Notes under the pieces: generated by a model
Database searches by the model: none
Told to the model about the DNA's origin: nothing
The model's input: only the letters and a program-made list of their open reading frames with translations
Shown here: one piece after another, positions 9,491 to 17,826 of the stretch
How positions within the stretch are numbered: the stretch's first letter is position 1
Layout: the number at the start of each line of letters is the position of its first letter
Assembly: GCA_018396635.1 (NCBI GenBank)
Contig: JAGTQE010000011.1
Span: 1-45,593 of the forward strand
Origin: Candidatus Bathyarchaeota archaeon
GTDB taxonomy: Archaea; Thermoproteota; Bathyarchaeia; Bathyarchaeales; DTEX01
Direction of reading: 5' to 3'
DNA length: 45,593 nucleotides
Made by a program: the position numbers and the translations under genes

Positions 9491-9874
9491 GTGATGCCTC
9501 CTGCCGAGGGGCAGAACACACGCGAGATCACTTGCATTATATGTCCGCTTGGATGCACACTTAGGGTGCTGCTTAAAGGTGAGGGAGTGATTAAAGTTGA
9601 GGGGAATAGGTGTCAGAGGGGGATAATTTATGCTCAGGGCGAGGTTAAGCCTAGACGCACGCTCATAACTGTTGTTAAAGTTTATGGTGGCGAATTACCA
9701 GTTGTATCGGTTAAGACGTCTAAGCCAATACCTAAAGATTTAATTCCTGAGGCTATGAAGGTTATCTCCAGGGTTTCTGTTAAAGCGCCGGTCAAAGCTG
9801 GAGACGTGATAGTTGAGAATCTCCTCGGCTTAGGGACTGACGTTATAGCAACAAGGGATGTTAAAGCAGTGTAG
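9491..9874 (+). CDS. DUF1667-family protein
   Basis: A 127-residue protein with cysteines at 15, 18, 22 and 41 (CIICPLGCTL, then GNRCQRG), a spacing suited to an Fe-S cluster or zinc. The rest is predicted beta-rich, with a conserved-looking GLGTDVIATRDV end. DUF1667 proteins are commonly encoded directly after GlpA and an FAD oxidoreductase in anaerobic bacteria, as here (4-base gap), so it is probably a third subunit or electron-transfer partner of the glycerol-3-phosphate dehydrogenase. It may start at GTG 9491 or at the adjacent ATG 9494. Biochemical function is unknown. Confidence 0.88.
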   Translation: MMPPAEGQNTREITCIICPLGCTLRVLLKGEGVIKVEGNRCQRGIIYAQGEVKPRRTLITVVKVYGGELPVVSVKTSKPIPKDLIPEAMKVISRVSVKAPVKAGDVIVENLLGLGTDVIATRDVKAV

Positions 9875-9893
9875 GTTTATATTCCGGGGCCGC

Positions 9894-10055
9894 ATGATTT
9901 TTGCGGTGAATAGAACTTGGCTAAGGCACGGCTTCTATTTTTCCATCCCACTACTAATCATCCTTCTTCCATTCATGGGAGTATTCCTCAAGGCTGCTGT
10001 TGTAGGTTGCGCTGGCATAAGGCTTGAGGGCGGAGACCCTAAGATTAAAGATTAG
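9894..10055 (+). CDS. Possible small membrane protein (54 residues)
   Basis: An open frame starting at ATG 9894, with a weak GGGG site about 4 bases upstream. The product has a charged N-terminus, one long hydrophobic stretch (roughly residues 12-38, likely one or two membrane segments) and a short polar tail ending GGDPKIKD. It follows the DUF1667 gene by about 20 bases on the same strand. I know no family for it. It could be a small membrane anchor for the soluble glycerol-3-phosphate dehydrogenase, or simply chance coding potential. Homologues in the same place would decide. Confidence 0.3.
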   Translation: MIFAVNRTWLRHGFYFSIPLLIILLPFMGVFLKAAVVGCAGIRLEGGDPKIKD

Positions 10056-10097
10056 CTTAGTATTGCTAGCAAAAGAATTTAGCTCAGTAGTCTGAAG

Positions 10098-10112
10098 AAC
10101 AAAATATAAAGA
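10098..10112 (+). promoter_or_regulatory. Possible TATA box for the DUF4438 gene
   Basis: AAAATATAAAG lies about 60 bases before the ATG at 10165, inside an AT-rich gap and after the last gene of the glycerol operon. The spacing would place transcription start near 10130 and leave a leader of about 35 bases. This rests only on resemblance to the archaeal TATA consensus. Confidence 0.3.
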
Positions 10113-10164
10113 TGGAGAGAATGAAAAATATCTTTGTTAAGGTATGCTTAAGGGGAGTTAGAAA

Positions 10165-11031
10165 ATGTTGAGGACCAATGTTGATAGGCTAGTTAAGATT
10201 TCGGTTATAGGTGAAGTCTCAAGCCCAGTTTTCCGCAGATCCCCATACAGAATTTCTTCTGAGGGCAGGCCAGTTGTATTACCGGGGGTTGGCGGAATAA
10301 CATATAATGTTCGCGTAGGTGATCCGGCTGTCGGCTGGGCTGCGGATCACGTTGAACCCGGCGTAAGCGTTAGGAATAGGGAGAGCGATGATGCAAACAT
10401 GGCTTTAAATGTTTTGGCCTGTGTTGGCAATGAAGCCATAGTGGTCTCCGGTGACGCTAAGGGCGCTAGGGGTGTTGTCACCGGGAAGCATGGGGGGATA
10501 GAGCATGTGCTTGTAGACTTTCCGCCCGAAACCATAGAGAAGCTAGTTATAGGTGATAAAATTATGATAAGGGCTTTTGGCGTAGGCCTAGAACTTATCG
10601 ACTACCCTGAAATTAAAGTCATGAATATTGATCCACGTCTCCTCGAGAAGATTGATCCAAAACCCTCAGGCGACAAGATTGAGTTCCCAGTAACTCATAT
10701 AATTCCGGCGTCAATTATGGGTTCTGGGCTTGGTGCGGATCAAACATACTCAGGGGACTACGATATACAGCTGTTTGATGAATCCGTAGTTAAAGAATAT
10801 GGTTTAGAGGACTTAAGGTTAGGCGACCTAGTGGCAATTCAGGATGCTGATAGCTCATATGGCCGCGTATATTTGAGGGGGGCCGTGACAATCGGAGTGG
10901 TCGTGCACTCCAACTGCGTCATTTCTGGGCATGGACCCGGAGTAACAACACTATTAACCTCTAGGAGCGGGAAGATAGTTCCGAGGATCAGTTCCGATGC
11001 GAACATAGCAAAAATCTTGAATTTAAGATGA
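10165..11031 (+). CDS. DUF4438-family protein
   Basis: The 288 residues resemble the DUF4438 family of conserved archaeal and Thermotogae-type proteins. Recognisable stretches are LPGVGGITYNVRVGDPA near residue 40, GDAKGARGVVTGKHGG near 97 and a histidine-rich VVVHSNCVISGHGPG near 250. It has no signal peptide or membrane segment. Function is unknown; the conserved His, Gly and Asp stretches suggest an enzyme or binding protein. It is the last plus-strand gene before the convergent transporter operon, 14 bases from the 3' end of ecfT. Its link to the upstream glycerol operon is unclear because a 109-base gap lies between them. Confidence 0.75.
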   Translation: MLRTNVDRLVKISVIGEVSSPVFRRSPYRISSEGRPVVLPGVGGITYNVRVGDPAVGWAADHVEPGVSVRNRESDDANMALNVLACVGNEAIVVSGDAKGARGVVTGKHGGIEHVLVDFPPETIEKLVIGDKIMIRAFGVGLELIDYPEIKVMNIDPRLLEKIDPKPSGDKIEFPVTHIIPASIMGSGLGADQTYSGDYDIQLFDESVVKEYGLEDLRLGDLVAIQDADSSYGRVYLRGAVTIGVVVHSNCVISGHGPGVTTLLTSRSGKIVPRISSDANIAKILNLR

Positions 11032-11044
11032 GGCGTCAACCCTC

Positions 11045-11845
11045 TCACAATATGTTCAAATCCTCCAGGATTTGAATTAGAGATGGAATCCTTATTGCCA
11101 ACCAAACATACAGTGACACTGCAAGCATAAGTAGCGATAGTAAGATAAACGCGTAGTCTCTTCTTCTCATATTCAGCACATATAGGTTGGTACGCTTCTT
11201 TGTGGCTCCCCAAGCCCTAGACTCCATTGCTTCGGCCAATTCGATACTCCTCCTTATAGCGCTGACTATCAATGGAATTAGAATTGGAATGTAATTCCTT
11301 ATTCTCTTCATGAAGTTTCCGCCCTCTAAATCTAGTCCACGCGCCCTCTGAGCGTCGATTATTGTTTGGGCTTCCTCAGCTAAAACAGGGATGAAGCGTA
11401 TAGCTGTTGTAAATGCGAAGCAGAGCTCATATGGAACTCCCATCTGCTCCATAGATAATCCGAGCATATCGGGCGATGTTGTGAGGAAGAATATGGAGAA
11501 GGACTCTACGAGGACAATAAACCTAACGCTCATCGCTAAGGCGTGCTCTATAATCGAGTATATTGACTGAGAAGCGCCGTAAAAGTACAGCGAAATAACA
11601 TTCATGGCAAATATTAGTAGTGCGAAGAATGTTGAGCCTCTAAGTAGGCGGAGCCATTCTCTCTTAACCCTAGCCAAGACAACTAGGGGTACCTGTATGA
11701 GAAGTATTATTAGGAGCGGGATGAGTTGACTAAATAGCACCGAGATCACGAATAGAACACATACGTAGACAAGTTTAGCCCTTGGGTCAATGCTATGTAT
11801 GGGGGAGGAGACGCTTCTATACTTTAGACCATCAAACATGCTCAT
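11045..11845 (-). CDS. ecfT: ECF transporter transmembrane component EcfT
   Basis: Integral membrane scaffold of an energy-coupling factor importer for vitamins, cofactors or metal ions. It has about five to six hydrophobic segments. Two cytoplasmic coupling motifs of the EcfT family are visible: AQRARGLD near residue 165 and ESRAWGATKKRT near 208. The ATG at 11845 overlaps the TAA of the upstream ATPase gene (TAATG), with GGTGAT 6 bases before it, so translation is coupled. It is the last gene of an EcfA-EcfA-EcfT operon. No substrate-binding S component is in the window, so the module probably serves S proteins encoded elsewhere. Confidence 0.92.
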   Translation of the reverse strand: MSMFDGLKYRSVSSPIHSIDPRAKLVYVCVLFVISVLFSQLIPLLIILLIQVPLVVLARVKREWLRLLRGSTFFALLIFAMNVISLYFYGASQSIYSIIEHALAMSVRFIVLVESFSIFFLTTSPDMLGLSMEQMGVPYELCFAFTTAIRFIPVLAEEAQTIIDAQRARGLDLEGGNFMKRIRNYIPILIPLIVSAIRRSIELAEAMESRAWGATKKRTNLYVLNMRRRDYAFILLSLLMLAVSLYVWLAIRIPSLIQILEDLNIL

Positions 11846-12669
11846 TAGCACATCACCTGCCTAAGTCTCTCCAAAATAAGGCGCTTAGCTTCATAAACGC
11901 TTATGACTTTTCTCGGAAAACCGAGGTCATTCAGCCTCATGAATAGCTGGGTTACCTCGGGAAGCACTAGCGAGGCTGCGCTGATCAGCTCAGGATCAGT
12001 TAACACATCTCTCGCATTCTCATCGGCAATTATCCTACCATTAGCCATCAAAATCACCCTCGGCTCACACTCTGCAACAAACTCGATATCATGCGTCACT
12101 ATTATCACGGTTTTACCCTGGTGATTCAGATGTAGAATAAATTGCTTAAGCTTCTCCTTCTGATAGCTATCTTGACCTATCGTTGGCTCGTCGAGAACCA
12201 GAAACTTGGGGTCCCATGCCAAGACCGATGCTAATGCAACCCTCTTCTTCTCACCGCCACTAAGCATGAATGGTGATACCTTCCTATATTGAGTTAAGTC
12301 TAGCAGGTTAAGAGCCCAGTTAACCCTCTCCCTAATAACTTTCTCATCAAAACCAAAATTCCTGAGGGCGAAGGAAATCTCATCCTCTACTGTTTCACTG
12401 AATAGTTGGTGATCTGGATTCTGAAATACAAATCCAACCTTCCTCGCCAATGCCGCCACAGTCGTGTGCCTTGTATCGACGCCGTCAACTAAAACTCTGC
12501 CCCTTGTCGGCTTTAATAATCCATTAAAATGTTTGACTAGGGTTGTTTTACCGGCACCATTCTGACCCATTATGGCGACAAATTCGCCGTCATTAATCTT
12601 TAGTGAGACGCCCTTTAAGACCTCAACCCCATTCGGGTAGCTGAAATAGACGTTGTCAACCTCTATCAT
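11845..12669 (-). CDS. ecfA2: ECF transporter ATPase (EcfA, second copy)
   Basis: ABC ATPase that powers the ECF importer. It has Walker A (GQNGAGKTT), a Q-loop FVFQNPDHQ, signature LSGGEKKR, Walker B FLVLDEPT and the H-loop VTHDIE. QNPDHQLF is typical of EcfA proteins. I chose ATG 12669 because GGAGGTG lies 7 bases upstream; an in-frame TTG at 12675 has no such spacing. The start lies within the end of the preceding ATPase gene and the stop overlaps the EcfT start, giving a tightly coupled operon. It is expected to form a heterodimer with the neighbouring ATPase. Confidence 0.94.
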   Translation of the reverse strand: MIEVDNVYFSYPNGVEVLKGVSLKINDGEFVAIMGQNGAGKTTLVKHFNGLLKPTRGRVLVDGVDTRHTTVAALARKVGFVFQNPDHQLFSETVEDEISFALRNFGFDEKVIRERVNWALNLLDLTQYRKVSPFMLSGGEKKRVALASVLAWDPKFLVLDEPTIGQDSYQKEKLKQFILHLNHQGKTVIIVTHDIEFVAECEPRVILMANGRIIADENARDVLTDPELISAASLVLPEVTQLFMRLNDLGFPRKVISVYEAKRLILERLRQVMC

Positions 12670-13510
12670 GAGCAAGCACCTCCGCTATAGCTTCATATGC
12701 CTCCTCCGGGCTTAGCGGAACCCTGCCCAGATCAAAACCTTCCTCCTTCAGCAGGAGATATAGTTTAACCACTTTAGGAACACCTATCCCAACGAGCTTA
12801 ACATTTTCATCTAGAAAGACCCTTCTGGGCTCACCATCAGCAATTATTTCGCCATTATTCATAACTATTATGCGGTTAGCATATCTGGCTACTAAATCCA
12901 ACCTATGTTCAACAAGAACAACAGTTATGCCTAAGCTCCTATTCAGTTGATAGATGACTTCCAAAATATTTCTTGCAGTCAACGGATCCAGGAATGATGT
13001 CGGCTCATCGAGAACTATTATTTCAGGCTGCATGGCGAGGACAGATGCTATTGCGACTCGCTGCTGCTGTCCGCCGGAAAGCTCAAATGGAGGCTTACTT
13101 CTAAGGTCATATATGCCAGTAACTTTGAGCGCCCAGTCAACCCTTCTACGAATCTCATCCCTAGGGTAGCCTAAATTCTCTAACCCGAATGCTACATCCT
13201 TCTCAACATTTAGGGCGAATAGTTGATTTTCAGGGTTTTGGAAAACTAAGCCGACGTGCTGCGCCAGCTCGTGGATTGGATGATCAACAGTCCTTAAGCC
13301 GGCTACAATAATCTCCCCCTCAAGTTTACCGCCATAGAAGTGCGGTATGAGCCCATTAAAGCATCTACACAAGGTTGTTTTCCCACATCCGCTCGGCCCT
13401 GTTAAGAGAACGAACTCACCCTTTTCTATGCTGAGGTTTACGTTTTTGAATGCCGGCTTCTCGGATAACGGGTAAGTGTATGTAAGGTTTCTTGCTTCGA
13501 TTATCGCCAA
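12656..13510 (-). CDS. ecfA1: ECF transporter ATPase (EcfA, first copy)
   Basis: First gene of the ECF module, 284 residues. Walker A is GPSGCGKTT, followed by Q-loop VFQNPENQLF, signature LSGGQQQR, Walker B IIVLDEPTS and H-loop VEHRLD. It should pair with the second EcfA and sit beneath EcfT. Translation begins at TTG 13510; the N-terminal MAIIEARNLTYTYP is a normal ABC start, so no longer form is needed. The operon promoter should lie in the AT-rich 140-base gap shared with the divergent hydrolase gene. The C-terminal extension of about 60 residues beyond the H-loop is usual for EcfA. Confidence 0.94.
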   Translation of the reverse strand: MAIIEARNLTYTYPLSEKPAFKNVNLSIEKGEFVLLTGPSGCGKTTLCRCFNGLIPHFYGGKLEGEIIVAGLRTVDHPIHELAQHVGLVFQNPENQLFALNVEKDVAFGLENLGYPRDEIRRRVDWALKVTGIYDLRSKPPFELSGGQQQRVAIASVLAMQPEIIVLDEPTSFLDPLTARNILEVIYQLNRSLGITVVLVEHRLDLVARYANRIIVMNNGEIIADGEPRRVFLDENVKLVGIGVPKVVKLYLLLKEEGFDLGRVPLSPEEAYEAIAEVLAHDRG

Positions 13511-13654
13511 AGTCTAGTTACACCTTAGCTACTTTTCACTAAGGACTTATACTTAAATAACGCGGTAATTAAATTGAAAGTTTGAATAATTAGAATTATT
13601 TATATTTGGAAGTGATAGAAAGTCTTAGGTATTGCGGGAGAGCTGGTTGTTTCC

Positions 13655-14650
13655 TTGAGGATAAAATGGGAGAACGGTGTGGTGGTGGAGTATAAGGGGG
13701 ACGGCGTTGTTCTCGACCCACAGACTAAGAGACTAAACTACAAGGCTGCCTTCATAACGCACGCCCACGTAGATCACTCTCATGCATTCAAGATTAGACA
13801 TATACCAAAGTTCTCTTCTAATGAAACCATGCATCTCGTAACAGTGAGTGGAACTAAAACAGACAATTGGAGACCTCTATCCCTAAATGAGAAGATTGCA
13901 ATAGGCGACATTGAAGTAATGCCACGCTCTTCAGGGCATGTATTAGGATCTTATGAGTTTGAGATAGCAACGCCCAATGGAACAGTCTTATTTACAGGAG
14001 ATATGAATACGAGGCAAACAAGATTGGTCAAACCAGCTGAGCCAGTTAACTGCGATGTACTGGTAATTGAGTCAACTTATGGTTCGCCAGATTTCGTCTT
14101 CCCATCGGACGATATTGTAGCTGAAGAAATGATAAGCTGGGCTGGCAGCGTTTTGAGGGAGGGCAGAGTACCAGTATTCTGTGCAGATCATATTGGGAAT
14201 GCGCAAGAGGTAATACGTATTTTTAACGAGAATAGCAGTATACCCGTAGTGTCGCATTGGAGGGTTTCGAGAGTAAATAGGGTCTATGAGGCTTTCGGGC
14301 ATAAAATAGAGTACATTGACATCAATGATGAGGAGGCTCAGGAATTAATTTCACGCCATAACGCAGTTATTGTGGCACCTAAGAACATAAACTCATTATC
14401 ATTTGACCAGAAATATGTTTCAGCAATAGTTTCTGGATGGGCCCTAAAACTTAGACATAAATCTTTTCCACTAAGCGATCATGCGGATTTTCCAAATTTA
14501 ATGGATTTCATTAGAGAGTGCAGCCCAAAGCTCGTCTTAACCTATCATGGGGGGAGATTCAACGAAGTATTGGCGAGGCATATTGAGAAGAAACTTAGGA
14601 TAAGATCTTATCCCATTAACTTAATAGCGACAAACTTTTTGCCCATATAG
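13655..14650 (+). CDS. Metallo-beta-lactamase-fold hydrolase, probable RNA/DNA exonuclease type
   Basis: Motif 2 reads THAHVDHSH at 35-43 (His36, His38, Asp40, His41). His95 in SSGHVLGS and Asp116 in GDMN supply motifs 3 and 4, and LSDHADF near residue 280 resembles the late motif of beta-CASP nucleases. These two-zinc sites and the order match archaeal exonuclease/mRNA 3'-end-processing-factor-like proteins, although at 331 residues the insert is short. The role is probably nucleic-acid processing. It starts at TTG 13655, giving MRIKWENGVV; the upstream Shine-Dalgarno is weak. It is divergent from the ECF operon and convergent with the DHH gene 16 bases after its stop. Substrate is not determinable. 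Confidence 0.83.
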   Translation: MRIKWENGVVVEYKGDGVVLDPQTKRLNYKAAFITHAHVDHSHAFKIRHIPKFSSNETMHLVTVSGTKTDNWRPLSLNEKIAIGDIEVMPRSSGHVLGSYEFEIATPNGTVLFTGDMNTRQTRLVKPAEPVNCDVLVIESTYGSPDFVFPSDDIVAEEMISWAGSVLREGRVPVFCADHIGNAQEVIRIFNENSSIPVVSHWRVSRVNRVYEAFGHKIEYIDINDEEAQELISRHNAVIVAPKNINSLSFDQKYVSAIVSGWALKLRHKSFPLSDHADFPNLMDFIRECSPKLVLTYHGGRFNEVLARHIEKKLRIRSYPINLIATNFLPI

Positions 14651-14666
14651 ACATTTAAAACCGCCC

Positions 14667-15677
14667 TTACTGGTAAGGATATTGCTTAAGCTTCTCTTTC
14701 AGGATCTTAGCCGCATATTTAAAAGCATCTTCAAGTTTTCCGGTTCCATTAACGCCTGCAGATGTTGAGTGCCCGCCGCCCATTCCATGAAGTTGCTCGC
14801 CTAATATTCTTGCTATATCCCTACCTAAATGTATCCCAGTTTTACTGTAGAATTCATTGCTGCATCTTAGGCTAATTGAGATCTTATCTTTATCCTGTGA
14901 GCCAACGATAGCTAAGCTTGCTCCGACATCTACAAGCGCCCTTGCAGCTGATGCCTGAAAAGAACTGACATGTGAAAAGACTATTATCCAACCATATATT
15001 CTCATAAGCTTCATTCTCTTACAGGCCTTAAGCCTAGCTATACGCTCAGATATATCCATTGGCACAGTCAGTAGCTGTAGCATCTCCTGCGCATTGACCC
15101 CAAAGTCTATTAAGTCGGCTATAGCCTTAAACGTTGAAGAGGAAGCTAGCGTAAAGTGTTTCGTATCGAAAGCCATACCCAAAAATAGTGCTTCAGCCAC
15201 ATCCTTAGTTGGCTTAACACCAGCCTCCTTAAAAAGCTCATATATTATTTCGCAGGTAGACGAATAGTTTTCACGGCATATGCATATGGACGCTATCTTT
15301 TCAGTCTCAGGGTGGGGGGCATGATGATCTACAACAATTATTGGTAAGGAAGACTCATACAAGTCTTCCCCCCACTCGCCTAATTGCTGCACAGTATTAG
15401 TGTCCAGCATAAATATTACATTAGCCCTGCTGAAGTCAGGCTTATCATTGGTAACCTTCATCATGAGACGCTCTAAGATACCTTTAGAGATCTTACTGAC
15501 GCTCTCGGGCGATGCAACCTCGCCATAAATATCAGGCTTAAAATGCTTCAGCAAGCTTAGGAGCGAATAGGATGAACATATGGCGTCTGGATCGGCATTT
15601 TGATGGCATAAAATGAGAATAGACTTTACATCCCTCCCCCCAATTAAATCCATTATTTCGCGAAAAGAGTTCCCCAT
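14667..15677 (-). CDS. DHH-family phosphoesterase (RecJ/NrnA-like)
   Basis: Manganese-dependent phosphoesterase of 336 residues. CHQNADPDA at 24-32, the Asp92 strand MLDTN, and the name motif DHH at 117-119 form the N-terminal metal site. The DHHA1 domain ends with GGGHSTSAG near 305. Relatives are nanoRNases or single-strand exonucleases; which applies is not visible. It is the last gene of the prefoldin beta-DUF3194-DHH run on the minus strand, a neighbourhood I recall as widely kept in Archaea. The gap to DUF3194 is 18 bases, so co-transcription is likely. Confidence 0.88.
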   Translation of the reverse strand: MGNSFREIMDLIGGRDVKSILILCHQNADPDAICSSYSLLSLLKHFKPDIYGEVASPESVSKISKGILERLMMKVTNDKPDFSRANVIFMLDTNTVQQLGEWGEDLYESSLPIIVVDHHAPHPETEKIASICICRENYSSTCEIIYELFKEAGVKPTKDVAEALFLGMAFDTKHFTLASSSTFKAIADLIDFGVNAQEMLQLLTVPMDISERIARLKACKRMKLMRIYGWIIVFSHVSSFQASAARALVDVGASLAIVGSQDKDKISISLRCSNEFYSKTGIHLGRDIARILGEQLHGMGGGHSTSAGVNGTGKLEDAFKYAAKILKEKLKQYPYQ

Positions 15678-15695
15678 GAAAACCAGCCCTAAACC

Positions 15696-16010
15696 CTATT
15701 CTTTAAGCGTCTGTAGCTGCTTAGACCTGACCTCCTCTAAGTATTTTTCAATAGCCTCGAAGGCGACCCTCACAGATTCTTTTGCAAGAGCATCGGCGTC
15801 TACATTCCTGCAGAGAGGTGAGAGCGTGAGCTCAACCTCGATATCGACGTTTAAAGTGTCAGAGCCCTCAAGGTCAACAGATATGGAGAGGTCTGATATA
15901 TACTCCTCGGGAACCTTAGACGTAATATATTTTCTGGCTGCTCTTTCAGCTATCTCGCAAATTTTCTCTAGCTCCTCATATGATAGCGAATCTATTAGGC
16001 GTAGACTCAA
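15696..16010 (-). CDS. DUF3194-family archaeal protein
   Basis: A small acidic alpha/beta protein of 104 residues, with helix-rich ends and a central strand pair (ISVDLEG, VDIEVELTL). Size and the position between prefoldin beta and the DHH gene match DUF3194, a conserved archaeal family without assigned function. It starts at TTG 16010, with GGGTG about 9 bases upstream. The prefoldin beta stop lies 30 bases upstream. The fixed neighbourhood suggests a role in RNA or protein quality control, but nothing in the sequence proves this. Confidence 0.78.
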   Translation of the reverse strand: MSLRLIDSLSYEELEKICEIAERAARKYITSKVPEEYISDLSISVDLEGSDTLNVDIEVELTLSPLCRNVDADALAKESVRVAFEAIEKYLEEVRSKQLQTLKE

Positions 16011-16040
16011 AGCTGCGGCACCCTAAATGGATTTTTATAT

Positions 16041-16403
16041 TTATGTTGGCGGTATAGGCCGTAAGTCTTTTTGGAGCTTCTCTTGGAGCTCCTTTATTTG
16101 GCTTCTAAGCCTTTCCTCCTGCTTCGTGAGGACTGAAACTCTCATCGTAGCTATCTCCTTCCTTTCAGTAAGCTCGCTGGTGACCTTAGCCTTATTAGTT
16201 CTTATAAGGAGGGAGCCTATCGACTTATAGATTACAACGTCATCAGGCGTTTTCTCGATCTCGCTCAGCGCCCTATCTATCTCAAGTATCTCTAAATCGA
16301 GCTGCTGCTTCTGCGCCAAGATTGTTTGCAGAGTCTCCTGTAGCTGCTGCAGCCTAAGGAGCCTCTCCTGGACTGCTGGTGGAAGCCTAACCTCCTCGCT
16401 CAC
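16041..16403 (-). CDS. pfdB: Prefoldin subunit beta
   Basis: One of the two subunits of archaeal prefoldin, the hexameric co-chaperone that hands unfolded proteins to the thermosome. The 120 residues show two coiled-coil helices (about 5-50 and 75-115) around a short beta hairpin (VVIYKSIGSLLIRT), as in beta-class prefoldins. It starts at GTG 16403, with GGTGATG 4 bases upstream. DUF3194 and DHH genes follow. RNA polymerase subunit P and Pcc1 genes, which often precede pfdB in Archaea, are not here; TiaS lies about 70 bases upstream instead. Confidence 0.93.
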   Translation of the reverse strand: MSEEVRLPPAVQERLLRLQQLQETLQTILAQKQQLDLEILEIDRALSEIEKTPDDVVIYKSIGSLLIRTNKAKVTSELTERKEIATMRVSVLTKQEERLRSQIKELQEKLQKDLRPIPPT

Positions 16404-16476
16404 ATTTCATCACCATTAGCCTTAAACTAAACAACTATTATCAATAGGTTATCCTACGATTATAAGTGTTTCCAAT

Positions 16477-17826
16477 TTAAATCATAACCTTACACCAAAA
16501 AGCATCGTACGGAATAATCTCAGAGAATCCATGAGAATAATGCTTCTTTTCCAGCCCATACCTCGATAATGGTTTAGTTAAATGCCTCTCAGACCTTGGA
16601 GGAGCAACATATAACCCCGGGCTTATATTCCTTTCAACCTTAACCCGCATCTTCTCGAGATTCGGACCATGGAAACCGCATTTATAGCATTCAAACCCCT
16701 TACTTCTACCCATAGACTTCATTCTCTTTCCGCAGACCGGGCAGAGCGGATTCCGCAAAACTATTTTCTCAGCTAAATTCAGAACATTTATCTTCTCGAC
16801 ATTTACTGTTTTCGGGTTCTTTCTGGAGGGTGGGCGGACCCCACCATAAACCTCTACCAGATCGCCCTCAACGAGCTCCCTTGCAACCTCGCGTAATCTG
16901 CCGCCCTGCTCATAAACAGCGCAGTCTATGGTTCCAGTTTCGTCCCGGATTTGGAATATTACATGCCCACCCGGTATAATCTTTGGGCTGCCTACAACAA
17001 TCCCCTGCAATATAACTGGATCGTATGCCCTTGCATCCCTTATTGATGGAATCCTCTTTAAATGTGCGTCTGTTCCATGATTTGTCCTAAAAATAACCCA
17101 GCACTCTATAGGCTCATATGAGCGTATCATCTCATGCGCACGCTTAACAGCCTCCGGAGTCTCCCCCCTAACACCATAGAGGACCGGATCCGGCCCCCTT
17201 GGAGTTATCAGAATTCTTCCGCTTTCAGGATCAACGTTGTTAAACGTTAAACCAGCCATTTTCTTATCCATCTCTTTTACTGATGACTCATCAATCCTTC
17301 TTGGTGAGCCCCAATTCTCTCTCTTCCTATACGCTATTAATTCGAAGGTGTGATCCCCCTCCAAGGTCTCACCGATAGCCGCCAAGCCCCCAATGATCCC
17401 TCTGCCAGCATTATAGCCAACAGCCTCAGCCCCAAACTTCCTTATAATCTTTAGAGCATCCCTCATCCGCACAATCCCCTGAATAGCTTCCTTAGCAAAT
17501 CTCTTGACCTCCTCCGGCACATCTCCCACAAGAAAAACTGCTCCGGGATCCGTTCCCTTATAACTAAGGTCCGAGTTCTCCTCTATAACTGTAATGACCT
17601 GCTCTTTTACATCCCCATATAAGCTGTCTTCGCACATAATCCTTAAGCATAATGCTCCATTACCCCGAGTTTTCCATGGAATGTTCGGATTCAACCTAAT
17701 CAAATTAGGGTAATCTATAAATCGAACCCCTAAACCATGCAGCTTTTCAATTATGAGCGCTGCAACGTATGTTGTACATCCACCCCTAGGCGAGTCGGTA
17801 TCATCAAACCCTATATGCAGCTTCAT
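16477..17826 (-). CDS. tiaS: tRNA(Ile2) 2-agmatinylcytidine synthetase TiaS
   Basis: Attaches agmatine to C34 of the tRNA-Ile2 anticodon so that it reads AUA, an archaeal reaction. The 449 residues fit the family. The N-terminus has the conserved GFDDTDSPRGGCTTY (5-19). A PEAVKRAHEMI region and an OB-fold RNA-binding domain (about 275-350) follow, and a zinc ribbon with two CxxC pairs (CPVCGKRM, CYKCGF) lies near 365-390. The start ATG is unambiguous. It lies alone upstream of pfdB in the same direction, 73 bases apart, and may be co-transcribed with it. Confidence 0.94.
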   Translation of the reverse strand: MKLHIGFDDTDSPRGGCTTYVAALIIEKLHGLGVRFIDYPNLIRLNPNIPWKTRGNGALCLRIMCEDSLYGDVKEQVITVIEENSDLSYKGTDPGAVFLVGDVPEEVKRFAKEAIQGIVRMRDALKIIRKFGAEAVGYNAGRGIIGGLAAIGETLEGDHTFELIAYRKRENWGSPRRIDESSVKEMDKKMAGLTFNNVDPESGRILITPRGPDPVLYGVRGETPEAVKRAHEMIRSYEPIECWVIFRTNHGTDAHLKRIPSIRDARAYDPVILQGIVVGSPKIIPGGHVIFQIRDETGTIDCAVYEQGGRLREVARELVEGDLVEVYGGVRPPSRKNPKTVNVEKINVLNLAEKIVLRNPLCPVCGKRMKSMGRSKGFECYKCGFHGPNLEKMRVKVERNISPGLYVAPPRSERHLTKPLSRYGLEKKHYSHGFSEIIPYDAFWCKVMI

